Program-made: the position numbers and the translations under genes
Notes under the pieces: generated by a model
Databases searched by the model: none
Told to the model about the DNA's origin: nothing
Seen by the model: the letters and a program-made list of their open reading frames with translations, nothing else
Part shown: positions 51,558 to 60,129 of the stretch, one piece after another
How positions within the stretch are numbered: the stretch's first letter is position 1
Layout: every line of letters begins with the position of its first letter
Assembly (NCBI GenBank): GCA_029260265.1
Contig: JAJDDO010000024.1
Span: forward strand, 186,001 to 250,000
Direction: 5' to 3'
DNA from: Phycisphaerales bacterium
GTDB lineage: Bacteria > Planctomycetota > Phycisphaerae > Phycisphaerales > UBA1924
DNA: 64,000 nt

Positions 51558-51633
51558 CACCAAGCAAATTAATTACTCTGAAATCAAAGCGGCAAGTTTG
51601 ATCTTCTTCATCTAGATTTTTGTGCACACTACA
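51558..51633 (-). repeat. Inverted second copy of the 39850-39925 segment
   Basis: Read on the minus strand it gives CSVHKNLDEEDQTCRFDFRV then INLLG, closely matching the other copy. It begins directly after the IS right end. Confidence 0.6.
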
Positions 51634-51661
51634 GCACACAACTCGAAGGAAGACGACTGCA

Positions 51662-53275
51662 TTAATCGCTCCAAGTTCTATTTTCAACCTTCTCAATGAG
51701 TGTTTCAATCTCTTGAAACGGGTCCCCGTTGACAGTTTCATAGAGTTCATCAGGAGTACTCGCCATCGAGGCCTGAATCTCTTTGAGGATCATGAGTGCA
51801 TGATCCGGTTTTCCATCATCCGAGGCCTGCAATGATCGGATGAGATCATCACTGTACTTGGTCGAAAGTGCATAGCTGTAATGAAGGAACCGCTCATCGG
51901 TCTCCCAGCCCGAATAATTTGTGGTGGATAATCCCCCTCCATTTTTTAAGAGATAGGCCGAGTCTTTATAGTTTCCAGTCATAAAGCACCCCATCGCAAC
52001 GGATCGGAGCGTCTCGTAAAACGTGAAATTCGAAACTAATGAGTTCCTAGATTCAATCTCTTCCTTCATCATACGTGTGGCTTCGGCCAAGTGATTGCCT
52101 TTGTAAAACACTTCATATTGCTCGTCGATGTGTCGGCTGAGCAACGACATGATCACTGTCTGTATGTAGCCCATGTGCTCATGGCTCTTCGATCGCTTAG
52201 AAATCTCATCGAGCAATGCATAGATCTCTTCCTTGCTGCCATTCCAATTGGGAGTGAGTGAATATGCGTACGCGGTATAGGCCCACTCCAAATCTGCATG
52301 AACCGATGTCCCTTGATCAAACCAGAACTCTGTATCCCGTCCGGGATCACCATAACCCGCGTTAGCAATACCAATAAGCAGGGGCGTTGAAAGTGGCCAG
52401 TGAGGCCTGAGTTCCCAAGCCTCGGTCAAGTGCCTTTGTGCGATGGTAAAATATGCGCCGCACACTCCCCATCGAGCATCGTTGACCAATCTCGCCCACT
52501 TCGCAGTGCGAGCATCCCAAGCCTTATCGTACATCAACCAGCCCAGTGCATAGTTGGCAACCCATTGATCGGCTTCGGGGTCATCGAAAATATTCAAGCA
52601 GAGCGTCTCTTTCTCAGCGACAGAGAGCGAACCAGTTGAGCGGCAGAAGTTTGCGATACTGTACGCGACAAACTCTCGATACTCAGGCTCGATGCCCTCG
52701 AGCGATGCAGACTCGATAACGAGCGCAAGCCCCTTCGCTTTGGCCTCATTGATTCGTTTTGCATCATTCTGTCTGTAGCCGATTTTTTGAAGCGTCGTTG
52801 CTCCATGGATCAATGTGACCCCTTGGATGAATGCAGGGTATTGAGCAGCCTCCATCCTTTGAGCAGTCCTGAGCAATCCATAGGCCCTGCCACTATCCTG
52901 TTCAGCGGATACTTTTTTACTTATGGCTGCTGTGAGGAATCGGTACTGCGAACACAAAGGAGGATCATTATGGATGCTGTACAGCTTCGGATACGTTTCC
53001 AACATCCCGCGATTGGAATCAGGATACTCCGAACCATACTTCGAAAACATCCGGGCAACTTGGTCGACAAGATCGATGTATGTGTCTTCATCTTCTTGCG
53101 TCTCGAAGCTTACTCGATCAACTTCGTCTTGCATTATTGACAAGTAGTACTCGTATCCGGATCGGAACAAAGACTCTTGGGAGCTATGTGTGTACTCATC
53201 GGCAAAGCTCCCCGATCCCACAACGGCTAGGAGAATGCAAACTACAAACTGACGGATCTGGGCTTGATAAATCAT
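51662..53275 (-). CDS. Exported helical-repeat protein, unknown function
   Basis: The start at MIYQAQIRQFVVCILLAVVG (53275) gives a signal peptide ending SGSFA; the track uses a GTG seven codons earlier. The 537-residue product is almost wholly helical with TPR-like periodicity (AYGLLRTAQRMEAAQYPAFIQG, YALGWLMYDKAW, LSTPLLIGIANAGYG). It resembles the DUF4034-type helical-repeat proteins of planctomycetes, though I cannot confirm that. It is intact but lies on the AT-richer island between two IS remnants, so it may be acquired. No enzyme motif was seen. Confidence 0.62.
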   Translation of the reverse strand: MIYQAQIRQFVVCILLAVVGSGSFADEYTHSSQESLFRSGYEYYLSIMQDEVDRVSFETQEDEDTYIDLVDQVARMFSKYGSEYPDSNRGMLETYPKLYSIHNDPPLCSQYRFLTAAISKKVSAEQDSGRAYGLLRTAQRMEAAQYPAFIQGVTLIHGATTLQKIGYRQNDAKRINEAKAKGLALVIESASLEGIEPEYREFVAYSIANFCRSTGSLSVAEKETLCLNIFDDPEADQWVANYALGWLMYDKAWDARTAKWARLVNDARWGVCGAYFTIAQRHLTEAWELRPHWPLSTPLLIGIANAGYGDPGRDTEFWFDQGTSVHADLEWAYTAYAYSLTPNWNGSKEEIYALLDEISKRSKSHEHMGYIQTVIMSLLSRHIDEQYEVFYKGNHLAEATRMMKEEIESRNSLVSNFTFYETLRSVAMGCFMTGNYKDSAYLLKNGGGLSTTNYSGWETDERFLHYSYALSTKYSDDLIRSLQASDDGKPDHALMILKEIQASMASTPDELYETVNGDPFQEIETLIEKVENRTWSD

Positions 53276-53361
53276 GAGCAACAGTATGTCGATCACAAAC
53301 TCTTATCCAGATGACACTAACTCTCTTTGGAGAAGCAAAACCGAAATGGAACTGTATGCGC

Positions 53362-53605
53362 TTATATATCGAGTGAAGCTGGCGGAGTGTGCCGGCGGAT
53401 CCTCACATTGGTGAACTCGGCCTGCCCGGCATGCCCTAGAGTCCATCCACCGATGGCGATCCGGCGCGTAAGAGGCTCCTTGCCATCGCGATAGTTGGGT
53501 ACCTCGCCCTTGCCGACCTCGACATCATTGACATATCCGGCCATCTGATCACCATTGACCACAACTCGGAGGTGGAAGCGTAAATCCTCTGTCATCTCGA
53601 TCGGT
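53362..53605 (-). pseudogene. C-terminal fragment of a LamG/DUF1080-like secreted protein
   Basis: About 80 codons read as the end of a jelly-roll domain: LRFHLRVVVNGDQMAGYVND, VEVGKGEVPNYRDGKEPLTR and IGGWTLGHAGQAEFTNVRIR. That pattern (VVV.G....YVND, then F.NV.I) is typical of LamG or 3-keto-disaccharide hydrolase (DUF1080) folds. The fragment begins abruptly at the junction with IS remnant C; the first part of the gene is absent. Confidence 0.6.
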
Positions 53606-54444
53606 GTGTCCACGAGGGCGTCCGATGGCTGGTGCATGGGATGCGTCAGCTGTGCCCTGAGCGAGATTTTGGGACACGCACCATCGCCAGACACATCATG
53701 CGATCCGGTATCCAGATCAGCAGAGCTTCAGTGCGCAGGATTCTTGAAGCAGAACGACCGCCTCGTCAGCGTCGAGATGCGCAATCAAGCCGAACAAAGC
53801 AACGAGCGCCAACGCACTTGATTCATCCTTCCATGCCCCAATATGTATGGCACTTAGACATCACTTCGTTGCGTGTGCTGTGGATGAAGCTCGAAGTCGC
53901 CGCCATCATCGATGGCTGCAGCAGGAAGATTGTCGGGATCAGGGCCTTTGCGAAACGACCGACAACCGCTGACATAGTCAGGCTCATCGATGACTCGATC
54001 TGCTCGAACACCAAACCGCGTTTCATCATCACCGATCGCGGCTCGGAGTTTCAACGAGCATTTCACTCGGCACTGATCCAGCGAGGGATCACACAAGCCC
54101 GATGCCCGGCGCGTGTCTGGCAGTTCAACGCCAAGGTCGAACGGCTGTTCTGGAGTCTAAAAAGATGGTGGCGGGTATCACTCGTCCCGCCCAATCTGTC
54201 AACGATCCAGAAGCGGCTGGAAGACTTTGCTACATGGCACAATCTTTACCGGCCACATGCATCACTTGGTACAATGACGCCGAGTGAAGCGGAGCTCGGG
54301 TTTTGTAAACCAGAGCCAATGCGCTACACAGAAGGAGGTGAACTCGAGCCCAAGATCACGATCAGACGACATCATGTCGGTAACGACCCGCGATTGCTGT
54401 ACCCGGTGATCAAGGTAAAGCCGAAACATCGATCTGCGGCGTGA
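53606..54444 (+). pseudogene. Truncated IS transposase, remnant C
   Basis: The retained 279 codons include WHLDITSLRVLWMK, IITDRGSEFQRAF and NAKVERLFWSLKRWW, so the whole DDE triad is intact, but the helix-turn-helix and left terminus are lost. It may express a catalytic fragment from the internal ATG at 53632, without being able to move itself. Confidence 0.82.
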
Positions 54445-54488
54445 TATTCGCCGTATGGGCGGGTATCACAATCTGCTGGCCCACCGCT
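53606..54488 (+). mobile_element. 5'-truncated insertion sequence, remnant C
   Basis: Nearly identical to copy A from the middle of the transposase to the right end (CACAATCTGCTGGCCCACCG). The left third is missing; the break falls inside the LamG-like gene fragment. The high identity makes it a recent event. Confidence 0.85.
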
Positions 54489-54696
54489 CTTTCAGTGGAT
54501 GAAGCTGATGCTCTCACGCGAGCCCGCATTGTCGAGCGGTCTGGACGGCAATGAGCTGAAGATTCTCCACGACACCATCCAGTTCGCTGCGAATGCCCAG
54601 ATCCCTCATATGCTCAAGAATCTGGTTCTCGTGGGTCTATGCGTCATGGTCTTCGTGCTCGCTCCCCGCCTGTGCGGCTCGCGTATCGAACGCTGA
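54489..54696 (+). pseudogene. C-terminal membrane tail of a disrupted gene
   Basis: Directly after IS remnant C an open frame gives about 65 residues ending in a membrane helix (LKNLVLVGLCVMVFVLAPRL) and CGSRIER. The frame has no ribosome site and no upstream partner. It looks like the end of a membrane protein interrupted by the IS; the identity of the full gene is unknown. Confidence 0.45.
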
Positions 54697-54775
54697 CAAC
54701 CCCTATTCACCCGAATGTGGATCCAACGCACGCCAAAGGTGATGCAAGCAAGGCTGACCGGCTCGAGATGCGTCT

Positions 54776-55339
54776 TTAGTCGCTCGATTCGGTCGGCTCG
54801 TACTCCCCATGGTACATGATCTGCAGGCAGTTATTGAACATGTTCAGGCAGTTGATGTTCCCGATCAGGAATGTAATCTCCACAATCTCGGGATCAGTGA
54901 AAACATCACGAAGACGGACAAAGAGCTCGTCGCTGACCCGGTTGGTATCCGCCATCGCCGCAGGCGTGTACTCCAGAGCCAGTCGTTGTCGCGCTGTCTG
55001 CTGTGCTGTCTCGTCGAGCAAGCGGATCGGGTCCTCCCCGATGCCCATCATCCGGGCGACGACCACATGGACCCCAGTGCAGAACTGGCACGCATTGGAT
55101 CGGGAAGCCTCAAGAATCACCAGTTCCTTGAGGTCGCGTTCGACGATTCCCCCGGGGTAAAAGCCCTCGCCCATTTTAGAGAAGCCCGCAAGCAACTCGG
55201 GACGCAGACTCATCGCTTGGAGCATCTCGCCCGGGCGCAATCCACGCTCCATCGCCGACACACTCTCCGCGAAACACGGGTCACCCTTGATGATTTCAAA
55301 GGCATTCTGGATATCCTCATTAGATACATTCACACGCAT
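54776..55339 (-). CDS. Carboxymuconolactone decarboxylase-family (AhpD-like) protein
   Basis: The 187-residue protein has the CMD/AhpD core with the redox motif SNACQFCTGVHVVVARMMG (CxxC followed by His). The N-terminal helices and a strand-poor C-terminus rich in Asn/Met (NINCLNMFNNCLQIMYHGE) are usual for peroxidase-linked CMD proteins. AAGGGG lies five bases before the ATG at 55339. It could act as a disulfide reductase or hydroperoxide-related enzyme. It heads a group of small envelope and redox genes transcribed leftwards. Confidence 0.87.
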   Translation of the reverse strand: MRVNVSNEDIQNAFEIIKGDPCFAESVSAMERGLRPGEMLQAMSLRPELLAGFSKMGEGFYPGGIVERDLKELVILEASRSNACQFCTGVHVVVARMMGIGEDPIRLLDETAQQTARQRLALEYTPAAMADTNRVSDELFVRLRDVFTDPEIVEITFLIGNINCLNMFNNCLQIMYHGEYEPTESSD

Positions 55340-55388
55340 GCTCGCCCCTTAAAATTGAGTCGTCTCACGAAACCAATACCACATTGGC

Positions 55389-55691
55389 TTACCCTTGCTC
55401 ATCGTGGTGGTCAGGTGCAGGGTTCGATCTCGTGTCATGGACCGTGCCCAGCGCTGCGCGTTGGGCACCGACGCTCGACAGTGTCGACACGATGTACGGC
55501 ACGAATATGGTCAGCACCATCCTGAAAACACGCGCCACCGATAGATCATGACGCAAAATCGCATCGCCATGATTGATCACTATAAGGATTGCACCCACAA
55601 CAACCGCATATATCAGGGCACGCCGAACCACTCGAGGGTGAATGGCCATACACCACCAGGAGCGAAAGGTTGGTTCATCATTTTGGGTCAT
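55389..55691 (-). CDS. nrtS: NrtS-like small membrane protein
   Basis: From the ATG at 55691 (the track uses a GTG 13 codons earlier) the protein is 100 residues with two membrane helices: RALIYAVVVGAILIVINHGDAI and FRMVLTIFVPYIVSTLSSVGA. The VG.IL..INHGD and LT..VPY.VST words match the short NrtS family, described as a nitrate/nitrite transporter in marine bacteria. It probably works as an oligomer. It is a weak but specific pattern match. Confidence 0.7.
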   Translation of the reverse strand: MTQNDEPTFRSWWCMAIHPRVVRRALIYAVVVGAILIVINHGDAILRHDLSVARVFRMVLTIFVPYIVSTLSSVGAQRAALGTVHDTRSNPAPDHHDEQG

Positions 55692-55848
55692 CTGGCTCAC
55701 TTTACTGATCACACTATGCCGTACAATCACAGAAGGGATGGACCGGTTCTGCCTAGTTGCTCAGTCGGTGAGTAAATGAAGCCAGTACAGCAATCAATGC
55801 TCGTTACTCGCTCATGAATCCTGAGAATCCAGCATTTTTAACTATGGA

Positions 55849-56565
55849 TCATTGCTCCGCAGGCGGAAGCGTTGACAGATACAGCGAGACATCCAGCGAC
55901 ACATTCTTTGCCACTTTCTCGCCGATGATGGGATTATCCACGCCGTAGTCTTTGAGTACAGCCGTGAACTTGGAGCGTATAGCCATCAGATCGCCATTGG
56001 CAACCTTCTTGGTCGCGTCGCCTGCCTTGAGAATAGTGATGGTGGCATCCGGAATTTCGATGTCCTGTGTCACGCCGTTGAGGGTGAGTTTGCCGACCAG
56101 CGTCGCGGTATAACTTGCAAATGCGTTTGTTTTCTTCACCTCATTGAGATCCAGAGTCTCTGCGAGTGAAAAAATCACATTTGGATTGGATTTCGCATCG
56201 AGCCAAGCATCACTGGCGAGATGCTCGTCACGGAGTTCGATCCCAGTCCGCATCGATTCTACAGGCAGATGCCACTCGCCTGCAGCAAGTGACCCAGGCG
56301 TGCTTGATGACAAGACGCTGTAGCCGATGACTTTGTTGCTCTGCCCCTTGATATCCTCAAGCGGGGCATTGGACTCGAAGTATACCTGGCGATCCCGGTT
56401 GGTGATCGCGTAATACACCGTGCCCATGCTCTGTTGTTCTTGTGGTACAACCAGAGTCCGTGCGTCCTTCGTGGGCTCTGCGAACGATGATGGCTGCACA
56501 CCAACACCGAGTAAAATCGAAGTGGTGACTGCCAAAGCTAGAAAATATGATGCGTACATCTTCAT
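55849..56565 (-). CDS. YceI-family periplasmic lipid-binding-like protein
   Basis: The 238-residue protein has a signal peptide and the YceI lipocalin-like domain: NRDRQVYFESNAPLEDIKGQ, SMRTGIELRDEHLAS, WLDAKSNPNVIFSL and LVGKLTLNGVTQDIEIP. YceI proteins bind polyisoprenoid-type lipids in the periplasm. GGAG lies six bases before the ATG at 56565. The late block DYGVDNPIIGEKVAKNVSLDVSL is the usual end of the barrel. It may partner the neighbouring redox proteins. Confidence 0.9.
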   Translation of the reverse strand: MKMYASYFLALAVTTSILLGVGVQPSSFAEPTKDARTLVVPQEQQSMGTVYYAITNRDRQVYFESNAPLEDIKGQSNKVIGYSVLSSSTPGSLAAGEWHLPVESMRTGIELRDEHLASDAWLDAKSNPNVIFSLAETLDLNEVKKTNAFASYTATLVGKLTLNGVTQDIEIPDATITILKAGDATKKVANGDLMAIRSKFTAVLKDYGVDNPIIGEKVAKNVSLDVSLYLSTLPPAEQ

Positions 56566-56679
56566 GATAATCTCCGTGATTCAGTGTGCATTTCTCAGCA
56601 CTTCTCAATTCTCAAGTAAAATGGGTCAGACCAAAGGTTGATCTCCAACCTCGCTGAGCCCAGAAGCAGTCCAACCCTC

Positions 56680-57027
56680 TTAGCTCCCCCTATGTTCCTT
56701 CGTTGTGCTATTCTGACCGAGCCATATGGTAAAAATCATGACACCCAATGCAGGGGCTGAGAGTGTGACCACAGAAATCGAAGCCAGCCCCGGGCCAGAA
56801 GGGAGAAAACCGATCGCGTTTACGCTCTCGATCGCCTTCGGCGGCTCCTCCACCACCCCCGTCTCAGCGAATAGATCGGAAAGATCGGTCTCACTGTTTA
56901 CCTGCTCAACTTCATGGTCACGGAATCGTGTATAGGGCTTTGCCCCCGTGGCTATACAGGCCACGATTGAGCCGAGCACGACCAGCCCGCATACGCCCAA
57001 GATGAACTTCCGGGTTCGAGTCTTCAT
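56680..57027 (-). CDS. Small protein with two membrane helices
   Basis: From the ATG at 57027 (GGAG six bases upstream) the product is 115 residues. It has an N-terminal helix (FILGVCGLVVLGSIVACIATG), an acidic middle (EQVNSETDLSDLFAETGVVE) and a second C-terminal helix (SISVVTLSAPALGVMIFTIWLG). No family was recognised. It follows the LEA-type lipoprotein gene by 26 bases and is likely in the same operon. Confidence 0.5.
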   Translation of the reverse strand: MKTRTRKFILGVCGLVVLGSIVACIATGAKPYTRFRDHEVEQVNSETDLSDLFAETGVVEEPPKAIESVNAIGFLPSGPGLASISVVTLSAPALGVMIFTIWLGQNSTTKEHRGS

Positions 57028-57053
57028 TCGATTCTCCAAGTGGAAGCAATGAC

Positions 57054-57494
57054 TTAGTACTTCACTTCGCGACTGGAAACAAACCCTGCATCCTTGAGCG
57101 ACATCTTCCCTGTATCACCATCGGTGGTAATACGGAGCGATCCTGAGAGCTCGACATCGCTCGCTGATCGATCGAGCGCTGGACTGGTGAACAGAATTTT
57201 TCTCGTGAATCGGTAGTCGTCATTGCTCGCAAGTGGCACACCGAGATTCCAGACCCCTTCCGCAACAGGAAGCGGGCCATAGACGAATGACCAATCGACG
57301 CTGTCGATGCTTACATCCATATCACTTGGATTTTGGATCTGAATATCCAGTGTTGCGGTGTTGCCGTTGATTGTCGCATTCTGAACTGCAAGCGTTGGAT
57401 TCGATGAGTTCGGCATACTGCAACCGCCAATCGCAATCGACCCCAACAGCGTCACCAAAGATAAGCTTTTTCGATACGGTTTAATCGTGTTCAT
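57054..57494 (-). CDS. LEA14-like lipoprotein
   Basis: The start at MNTIKPYRKSLSLVTL (57494) has GAGGAAA upstream and gives 146 residues. It has a lipobox (SIAIGGC) and a single immunoglobulin-like LEA type 2 domain: NATINGNTATLDIQIQNPSD, DMDVSIDSVDWSFVYG, PVAEGVWNLGVPLASNDDY and a conserved end SGSLRITT. These proteins sit on the periplasmic face and their function is unknown. The longer track frame is not supported. Confidence 0.7.
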   Translation of the reverse strand: MNTIKPYRKSLSLVTLLGSIAIGGCSMPNSSNPTLAVQNATINGNTATLDIQIQNPSDMDVSIDSVDWSFVYGPLPVAEGVWNLGVPLASNDDYRFTRKILFTSPALDRSASDVELSGSLRITTDGDTGKMSLKDAGFVSSREVKY

Positions 57495-57683
57495 TGTGTG
57501 TGTTTTCCTCAGTATGTAAACGAGGTGTTGATTAATCGTGTCCATAGGGAATGGGTACCCAGATTTCTTATTCCCCAAAATGACCCCAGAGAGCTCTGAT
57601 GCACAAAGAAGCATCGAGATTCGACCTGCAAGGGAATACTCCAAGAGGAATGCCCATTACCAAATAAATGGAGGAATTTATTG

Positions 57684-58862
57684 ATGACTACTAGACACAT
57701 GTGGGCGGCAATCACCCTGGTACCGCTGATCAGTGCAACCGCTTACCCCGGAACAAACAGTCTTGTACCGCTCTTCGGCGCAGGAATCACTTCCATACAC
57801 AGTTCTTACGGCATGAACGGAGCTCATAACCAACCCGCAGACGGCGGGAGCGGATCGCGTCCTTCAGGAACGACCAATACGGCAACCGTGCCGGCGACCC
57901 CCGATGACTTCACCAGAATCCAACGCCCTGGATCTGTTGATATCGAGAGCGAATACAATCTCACTGGTCTCTCGGTCCCCCAGGACCAGATCCACACGCT
58001 CCTTCCGCGTGATGCCATACCAGCTCTCACCGATCCCAAGACAGAACTCGCCAAAGATGCTCAATGGCTTGCTGATGATGCTCGTATTATCGAGATCGTC
58101 GTCGGCGATGAAGTACTCGGCGTACCACTACGCATTTTGGACTGGCATGAAATCGTGAACATCGTCATCGATGGAGAACCAATCGCCGCCACCTACTGCC
58201 CGCTGTGCGACTCGGCAACAGTCTTCTCACGAAAGATTATTCCAGATGCAGCGACGGTGTCTGATGCAGAAGGAAGCGGATCAAGGCCTTCACATACCCC
58301 CAAACCTATCGTGCTCGAGTTTGGTGTCTCGGGCGCTCTATACAACTCGAATGTATTGATGTACGACAAACAAGGCATGGGACTGTGGAGTCAGCTCGGT
58401 ATGCGAGCTCTCAGTGGCCCCCACGCAGGGAAGACTCTTCGAATGCTTCCCATCGAGCTCGTCCCTTTCGCAGATTTCAAGAGAGCACACCCAGGCGCAC
58501 GGATTGTTAGCCAAGACACCGGGTACCAGCGAAACTACAACAGTTCTCCATACGAGTCGTACTTCAAGAATGACAACCTCATGGTTCCCGTGGCGGGTGT
58601 TGGTGAGTCACTTCCAAGAAAAACACTGGGTCTTGGGATCGCTATGGGCGAGGGCGCGAATATTCAATCTTGGTTCGTCCCCGCGAACAAAATGAAAGGC
58701 ACCGGTTCGATCGAAACTCCAGCGGGACCAGTCGTCTTCTCCAAGAACACAGCGGGAATCGTTGTGACCAGCGTGCCTGAAGGCATTCGCACGGCACAGA
58801 CTTTTTACTACTCATGGTCGGCATTTTATCCAGAAGTGGAAGTTGTTCATCCAACAGACTAA
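57684..58862 (+). CDS. DUF3179 secreted protein
   Basis: The ATG at 57684 has GGAGG ten bases upstream (an in-frame TTG precedes it) and gives 392 residues. After the signal peptide comes DUF3179: PRDAIPALTDPKTE, VLGVPLRILDWHEIVN, ATYCPLCDSATVFSRK, LEFGVSGALYNSNVLMYD and GLWSQLGMRALSG. The CPLC is a likely redox or metal site. Odd features are Gly/Ser/Arg/Pro insertions (GGSGSRPSGT and GSGSRPSHTP), one placed between the CPLC block and the FGVSG block. DUF3179 proteins have no assigned activity. Confidence 0.88.
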   Translation: MTTRHMWAAITLVPLISATAYPGTNSLVPLFGAGITSIHSSYGMNGAHNQPADGGSGSRPSGTTNTATVPATPDDFTRIQRPGSVDIESEYNLTGLSVPQDQIHTLLPRDAIPALTDPKTELAKDAQWLADDARIIEIVVGDEVLGVPLRILDWHEIVNIVIDGEPIAATYCPLCDSATVFSRKIIPDAATVSDAEGSGSRPSHTPKPIVLEFGVSGALYNSNVLMYDKQGMGLWSQLGMRALSGPHAGKTLRMLPIELVPFADFKRAHPGARIVSQDTGYQRNYNSSPYESYFKNDNLMVPVAGVGESLPRKTLGLGIAMGEGANIQSWFVPANKMKGTGSIETPAGPVVFSKNTAGIVVTSVPEGIRTAQTFYYSWSAFYPEVEVVHPTD

Positions 58863-59133
58863 CTCAACACCAGTATGAACAAATCTCATCCGAGCAAACG
58901 GAGTCACTGGATGTGCTCCGCATGAAGGCTTGGATTCACCCCTTGTGTTATACGGAGTGTAATCATGAGCGCGTGATCACATGATGCTTGATGGAATACT
59001 CCACACACTCAACCATTCCCAATAACAAGTCGGTCACACGGTCGACAAAACCACATGATCCAGAGCGTTGTATCGTGCGACACTTGGATCGAAACTTAAA
59101 CCAGGCTGTATAGCCATGAACCGGAGCATACCA

Positions 59134-59619
59134 ATGAAATCGAAACTATTCGTTCTAGTCTTCTCTGTCCTTGCAATTTTCGTGGTCGGTGCAGCAGTTG
59201 CACAATCAGGATCCAGGCCCAACGGCACAAGTACACCATCCGCCCAGCCTGCTGGATCAGCAAGCAAACCTAGCGGCTCGCATGCCTCCGCTGAAGTCCC
59301 CAAGATCATCGCTCTTCAGTTCTACGCGGACTGGTGCCCCGGTTGTAAAGCACTCCAACCAAAGCTGGACGAGGCCATGATGAATGCGGCCGATCAACCA
59401 TGCCTCTTTGTGAAACTTGATATGACCGAGAAAGACTCTCACCAAAGCGAGTACATGATCGCCGCACTGGGGTACGGAAACCTTTGGGAAGAAAACGCTG
59501 GAAAAACTGGGTTCGTGCTGCTCGTGAACACGAGCACGGAAGAAGTCGTAGGCACCATCACCTCCGGCCAAAGCATCAAAGAGATCAACGCAACCCTGAA
59601 CAAGGCGTTGAAGAGCTAA
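59134..59619 (+). CDS. Periplasmic thioredoxin-fold protein
   Basis: The start at MKSKLFVLVFSVLAIF (59134) has GGAG seven bases upstream and gives a signal peptide ending AVA-Q, 161 residues in all. The mature N-terminus is a low-complexity Ser/Gly/Pro linker (SGSRPNGTSTPSAQPAGS) followed by a thioredoxin domain with active site FYADWCPGCKAL. The cis-Pro position is replaced in an unusual segment (GKTGFVLLVNT), so fold details differ from classical thioredoxin. It could reduce or form disulfides for the adjacent secreted proteins, such as DUF3179 with its CPLC. Confidence 0.87.
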   Translation: MKSKLFVLVFSVLAIFVVGAAVAQSGSRPNGTSTPSAQPAGSASKPSGSHASAEVPKIIALQFYADWCPGCKALQPKLDEAMMNAADQPCLFVKLDMTEKDSHQSEYMIAALGYGNLWEENAGKTGFVLLVNTSTEEVVGTITSGQSIKEINATLNKALKS

Positions 59620-59814
59620 TACTTCGCTCAAGATACGCTAAAACAAGAGACTCATCCTTTGCCGCTCTCCAACGGGCAGTCACGGTGCATTCCGCGGCTG
59701 CCCGCTTTCTTCGTTGCAGATCAACCCCATTCGCTTGCGTCTGAACGGAGTATGCGTGGTCCGAACCAACAGCGTCCCCCCACGTCCCACACGATGCGGT
59801 TCTGTACATCACCA
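59620..59814. other. Intergenic, nothing identified
   Basis: About 195 bases between the thioredoxin gene and IS remnant D have no supported ORF. Confidence 0.45.
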
Positions 59815-60075
59815 CCCACACCTCCATACATGTGCTGGCTCCAAGCGAAGCTCAGCCTGGATTGCATCGCCCTGAACCGGCACGCTACACAGAAGGAGGT
59901 GGATTCGAGCCCCAGATCACGATCAAGCGACAGCATGTCGGTGATGATCCGCGATTACTGTATCTGGTACTCAAGGTGAGGCCGAAGAAGCGTTTTGCGG
60001 CGTGATATTCGCCGTATGGGCGAGTGACACAATCTGCTGGACCACCGCTGTCTCACAATCTGCTGGCCCACCGCT
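59815..60075 (+). mobile_element. Solo 3' end of the insertion sequence, remnant D, with tandem right termini
   Basis: From about 59815 the sequence encodes the last ~60 transposase residues (APSEAQ, RYTEGGGFEPQITIKRQHVG, DDPRLLYLVLKVRPKKRFAA) and ends at the TGA before GATATTCGCCGTATGGGC. It has two right termini in tandem with a 26-base period: 60028-60049 and 60054-60075, both CACAATCTGCTGG(A/C)CCACCGCT. It ends 54 bases after the stop of res. Confidence 0.78.
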
Positions 60076-60129
60076 GGTCAGCAATCGGGTCAGAGCGAGT
60101 CAACCTCAAAGATTTCCAACTCTCACACT

